Source: Bacillota bacterium
GTDB taxonomy: Bacteria > Bacillota > Desulfotomaculia > Desulfotomaculales > JAJYZD01
Length of the DNA stretch: 5,829 bases
Direction: 5' to 3'
NCBI GenBank assembly: GCA_021800315.1
Contig: JAJYZD010000234.1
Span: 1-5,829 of the forward strand
Shown here: positions 4,094 to 5,829 of the stretch, in pieces
Layout: every line of letters begins with the position of its first letter
How positions within the stretch are numbered: the first letter of the stretch is position 1
Notes under the pieces: generated by a model
Told to the model about the DNA's origin: nothing
Seen by the model: only the letters and a program-made list of their open reading frames with translations
Databases searched by the model: none
Position numbers and translations under genes: made by a program

Positions 4094-5829
4094 GTGACTG
4101 CCATCTTTCTCAAGAAGTCTGTCGCCACCATCAACGGCAAGACGTACTGCAACTACAAGATCGTGGAGTCGTACCGCACCGACGGCAAGGTCAAGCACCG
4201 CATCCTTTTCACGCTCGGGGCCCTGTCCGATGAACAGGCGGAGCGGATGCGGCTAGCCGTTGGCGCTTACTCCAACCCGGACATCATCGTCTCGAAAACC
4301 GACGACATCGTAGTGACTAAACACAGCGCCTATCTGGACGTGGCGGTCATGCATCACCTCTGGGAGGACTGGCGATTCGATGGCTTCTTTAAAGAAGACT
4401 ACTGGGTCAAGGCGATGGTAATCAACAGAGCGGTCAATCCGGTCTCCAAGATCGGCGTCAGCGATTGGCTCTGTCAAACGGCGCTGCCGGCGTGCATGGA
4501 TCTCGATCCGGCACGGGTAGATCCTTACGAGATTTACCGCTCGCTGGACCGCCTGTCCAAACAGGAGAGCGAACTGCAGGGCTTTCTCTATCGGAAACTC
4601 CAGCAACGCTATCCGGATGATAAAGACGCCTTCTTTTACGATCTCACCTCCACCTATTTTGAAGGTGGCAGTTGTGTCATCGCCACGCTGGGCTATTCCA
4701 GGGACCATCGACCCGATTGCGAGCAAATCGTGATCGCCTTGATGATCACGTCCTCGGGTTACCCATTCTATTGGAGGGTCCTGCCAGGTAACACCCAGGA
4801 CATAACCACGATCGACGGCCTGGTCCAGGATGTCAAGGAACGTTTTGGCCTCGAAACATGTACCGTGGTATTCGACCGCGGCCTCGTTTCCACAGGAAAC
4901 CTGGCTATCCTGGAAGGAAAGGAGTGGTCCTACATCTCCTGCCTTGACCGGGACGAGGTGGGCAACCTGGAGTTTTTCCAGTCAGCCATTCCCAAGGCGG
5001 TCACTCCCAATGATTATGAAGAGGTGATCACCCGGCGCGAGTTCCTTCCCTACGACGACAGTCGCATCCTGTATCTCAAGGAGTACCGTGGCGAAGACCG
5101 CCGGTACATTCTGTCCTTCGATGTTGGACGGTTTCTAACGGAACGCCAGTTACAACTGCAGAAGCTGGATCAGGTCAAGAAATGGATCAGCGAAAAGAAC
5201 CAACTCCTGTCTCAGGCCAAAAAGGCCAGAAAACTGGACGCGCTGCAGCAGGAGATCCGCGACGTGCTCCGCCGCAAGAAAGTCAAGAAGTTCCTCCATG
5301 TCGAGATCGCCCCGGATACCTGTGTCGCGGTTAATAAGAAGGGTAAGCAGCGTACAGTCGAGACCTTCCGTCTCTCGTACGCGATCGACGACGCCGCTTT
5401 GGATAAGGAGCAACGGCTCCACGGCGTCACCTGCTTTATCACCAACTTACCGGACGACCTGTTTCCGGCAAGAGAGGTGCTATCCTGGTACCGCCGTAAG
5501 AACAAGGTGGAAGAAGCCTTCCACGAGATTAAATCCAACCTCGACCTGAGGCCGGTATTCCTGACGAGGGCACAGCGCGTAAGAGCGCATGTCACCATCT
5601 GCATCCTGGCGTACTTCTTCTACAACCACATGGAGATTCGATTGAAACAGCATCTCCCGAAATTGTCCTGCGAGGATGCCCTGAGAATCCTGAAAGAATG
5701 CCAGATCAACCGGATCTCGTTGGGCCCCGGCAAGACCAAGCTTGGAATCACCCAGGTATCACTGCCCCAGAAAGAGATCCTGGACGCACTAGACGCCGGA
5801 GGTGTTGCTGAGCCAAAACTGGTCAAGCG
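4094..5829 (+). CDS. IS4/IS1634-type DDE transposase (3' end outside window)
   Basis: The frame is open for 578 codons from GTG 4094 to the last base, with no stop or frameshift. It encodes a DDE transposase that cuts and joins the element's DNA ends. N-terminal residues (about 5-40, FLKKSVATINGKTYCNYKIVESY...) match the usual opening of IS1634-type transposases. The first catalytic Asp is D183 in FFYDLTSTYF, the second D261 in VVFDRGLVS, and the Glu is E473 in YRRKNKVEEAFHEIK, which fits the IS4-group signature Y-(2)-R/K-(3)-E-(6)-K (Y466, K469, E473, K480). The long gap between D261 and E473 is the insertion domain typical of this group; it includes a charged, helix-rich stretch (about 350-405). 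At 578 or more residues it is near full length. A TAG at 4076 excludes earlier starts. GTG 4094 abuts AAGGGG, while ATC at 4103, where relatives have ATG, sits seven bases after it, so the true start is uncertain. Confidence 0.9.
   Translation, partial: MTAIFLKKSVATINGKTYCNYKIVESYRTDGKVKHRILFTLGALSDEQAERMRLAVGAYSNPDIIVSKTDDIVVTKHSAYLDVAVMHHLWEDWRFDGFFKEDYWVKAMVINRAVNPVSKIGVSDWLCQTALPACMDLDPARVDPYEIYRSLDRLSKQESELQGFLYRKLQQRYPDDKDAFFYDLTSTYFEGGSCVIATLGYSRDHRPDCEQIVIALMITSSGYPFYWRVLPGNTQDITTIDGLVQDVKERFGLETCTVVFDRGLVSTGNLAILEGKEWSYISCLDRDEVGNLEFFQSAIPKAVTPNDYEEVITRREFLPYDDSRILYLKEYRGEDRRYILSFDVGRFLTERQLQLQKLDQVKKWISEKNQLLSQAKKARKLDALQQEIRDVLRRKKVKKFLHVEIAPDTCVAVNKKGKQRTVETFRLSYAIDDAALDKEQRLHGVTCFITNLPDDLFPAREVLSWYRRKNKVEEAFHEIKSNLDLRPVFLTRAQRVRAHVTICILAYFFYNHMEIRLKQHLPKLSCEDALRILKECQINRISLGPGKTKLGITQVSLPQKEILDALDAGGVAEPKLVK

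Larger units (their letters stand above)
4004..5829 (+). mobile_element. Insertion sequence of the IS4/IS1634 type, right end outside the window
   Basis: The element is defined by its transposase (from 4094) and a repeat-rich leader. GTAGTCCCTA occurs at 4004-4013 and again at 4075-4084, and GTGGTATA at 4031-4038 and 4061-4068; repeated motifs inside a left end suit transposase-binding sites. The exact left boundary is unknown: I place it provisionally at the first GTAGTCCCTA. Terminal inverted repeats and target duplication cannot be checked without the right end. The uninterrupted transposase frame suggests a recent, possibly active insertion. Confidence 0.6.

Noticed and set aside
4253..4726. 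Minus-strand frame of 157 codons inside the transposase
   Set aside because: It is antisense to the well-supported DDE transposase and has no ribosome site or family resemblance.

Overview
The window reads as a GC-rich bacterial chromosome segment. Purine-rich Shine-Dalgarno sequences, GTG starts, a zinc-ribbon/membrane/propeller protein and a YbjQ-type protein suggest a GC-rich Firmicute (Clostridia, perhaps a Peptococcaceae- or Moorella-like anaerobe). That placement is an inference from style; no taxonomic marker gene is present.

Layout. Positions 1-218 (minus) hold the 5' end of a gene for an exported protein of unknown function, with a clear signal peptide. Positions 219-628 carry no convincing gene but contain dense inverted repeats that could be a structured RNA, plus a perfect 8-bp hairpin at 466-485. 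At 629-681 a 20-bp sequence is repeated twice with a 33-bp period; it resembles the repeated ends of IS21-family elements. Next to it (about 708-899, minus) is the wreck of a paralogue of the large gene further on: a membrane-anchor start joined out of frame to one propeller-blade segment.

The core is a minus-strand operon-like block read from 3031 down to 901. First comes a 503-residue protein with a cytoplasmic zinc ribbon, three membrane helices and an external seven-repeat beta-propeller-like domain. Next comes a 163-residue YbjQ/UPF0145 (DUF74, putative heavy-metal-binding) protein, followed by the decayed paralogue one base after its stop codon. A plausible promoter lies just upstream of the first gene. 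The pairing suggests an envelope-associated sensing or scaffolding function, but the sequence does not show what is sensed.

Positions 3047-4000 are about 950 bases of largely non-coding sequence. They contain a chain of small hairpins of a common design (arms ending CT/AG around an A-rich loop), two very short signal-peptide-like reading frames and one arginine-rich short ORF of doubtful reality. From about 4004 to the window end lies a mobile element whose transposase (IS4/IS1634-like DDE family) is open from 4094 to the last base. It has an extended -10 promoter and repeated motifs at its left end; its right end is outside the window.

Overall, this is a small membrane/metal-type operon on a locus scarred by at least one and probably two insertion sequences, with gene decay next to the repeats.
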